Origin: Roseiflexaceae bacterium
GTDB lineage: Bacteria; Chloroflexota; Chloroflexia; Chloroflexales; Roseiflexaceae
Direction: 5' to 3'
Assembly: GCA_947450095.1 (NCBI GenBank)
Contig: CANFUF010000010.1
Span: 1 to 51,268, forward strand
Length of the DNA stretch: 51,268 bases
Shown here: positions 50,948-51,268 of the stretch, one piece after another
Layout: each line of letters begins with the position of its first letter
Numbering within the stretch: the stretch's first letter is position 1
The notes under the pieces: generated by a model
Seen by the model: the letters and a program-made list of their open reading frames with translations, nothing else
Told to the model about the DNA's origin: nothing
The model's database searches: none
Position numbers and translations under genes: made by a program

Positions 50948-51268
50948 TTACTTCAACAAGCGAAACGTACCCATGTCGAGAAAATGCCGGAGCCGGAGCT
51001 CCATACGCCGACAAAATTCTGGTACGAAGGCATGTTCTTCGTGGCTTTGCAACATGATTAAATCATTGAGCAACACGATACCACGCGCCATCAACAATGC
51101 CTCGAATTCCGCACTACTAACGGCTGGTATTGTAGTCACACTGGTATACCCAGCGAATAAATCATCCTCGGCACCAACAATATCACGCAGGTTATAACAC
51201 GCGATGGCCAAATCTTGGATCGGCCACCCCATCCCCGCATCGTCGAAATCAAACACACTTAATTGCCC
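50948..51268 (-). CDS. C-terminal part of an aminoglycoside phosphotransferase/choline kinase-type protein (cut by window edge)
   Basis: The window holds the last 106 codons; the frame stays open to base 51268. The segment SVFDFDDAGMGWPIQDLAIACYN corresponds to the metal-binding Asp motif (DFDxxxxGxxxxDLA) of the APH family, which also includes homoserine kinase II and choline kinases. The N-lobe and the HGDxxxxN motif lie outside the window, so the substrate cannot be judged. A GTG at 51256 could look like a start but lies inside the catalytic domain. Confidence 0.8.
   Translation of the reverse strand, partial: GQLSVFDFDDAGMGWPIQDLAIACYNLRDIVGAEDDLFAGYTSVTTIPAVSSAEFEALLMARGIVLLNDLIMLQSHEEHAFVPEFCRRMELRLRHFLDMGTFRLLK

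Overview
The window looks like chromosomal DNA of a Chloroflexota bacterium (moderately GC-rich). This is inferred from gene content, not from a marker gene. The clues are a heme O synthase fused to a CtaA-like membrane half, a threonyl-tRNA synthetase without a TGS domain, a eukaryotic-type UDP-glucose pyrophosphorylase, several DUF3105/DUF4013/DUF1905-type proteins, and intergenic heptamer and REP-like repeats. No rRNA, tRNA, CRISPR-cas locus, phage module or conjugation gene is visible.

Layout. 1-8.5 kb: a DUF3105 membrane protein faces a leftward run made of a UDP-glucose pyrophosphorylase, cobalamin-dependent methionine synthase (metH), a Xer recombinase and a CrtI/PYROXD2-type flavoprotein. 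8.5-10.5 kb: a small accessory island with an IS200-type transposase and a pRiA4b ORF-3-like gene with a zinc finger, bracketed by clusters of GC-rich REP-like hairpins. 10.5-14.2 kb: an operon of EamA exporter, creatininase-family hydrolase, SDR and homoserine dehydrogenase, ended by a clear terminator. 14.2-21.3 kb: mostly single genes and tandem paralogue pairs (FkbM methyltransferase, two DUF1905 proteins, a muconolactone-isomerase-like protein, an MGMT-like and an AlkD-like alkylation repair protein, an MFS transporter with a threonine dehydratase, two DinB proteins). 21.3-21.7 kb: a seven-copy tandem REP-like array.

21.8-24.6 kb: a cbiMQO cobalt/nickel ECF transporter with a histidine-rich ATPase tail; its metal could supply the cobalamin used by MetH. 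24.7-26 kb: a YbhN-type flippase-like protein and a small membrane protein. 26-31 kb (leftward): a membrane-anchored pseudo-PP2C protein with a probable beta-propeller, then zwf and a patatin phospholipase. 31.4-37.6 kb: a tight four-gene MacAB-like operon (lipoprotein adaptor, FtsX-type permease, an ABC ATPase carrying an AbrB/SpoVT-like domain, and a second ABC ATPase). 37.8-39.5 kb: the CtaA-like/CtaB fusion.

39.5-47.3 kb (leftward): two tandem paralogous polytopic membrane proteins, formate-THF ligase (fhs), a decayed gene remnant, GtrA and a methyltransferase, probably mixing envelope-glycan and one-carbon functions. 47.4-51.3 kb: a DUF2993-like secreted protein, thrS, two small membrane proteins, and the C-terminal part of an aminoglycoside-phosphotransferase-type kinase cut by the window edge.

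The points most worth a second look are the heptamer repeat family found at three loci, the REP family around the transposase and upstream of cbiM, the pseudophosphatase-propeller protein next to zwf, the ABC ATPase with an AbrB-like domain, the half-CtaA/CtaB fusion, and the EamA-creatininase-SDR-homoserine dehydrogenase operon.
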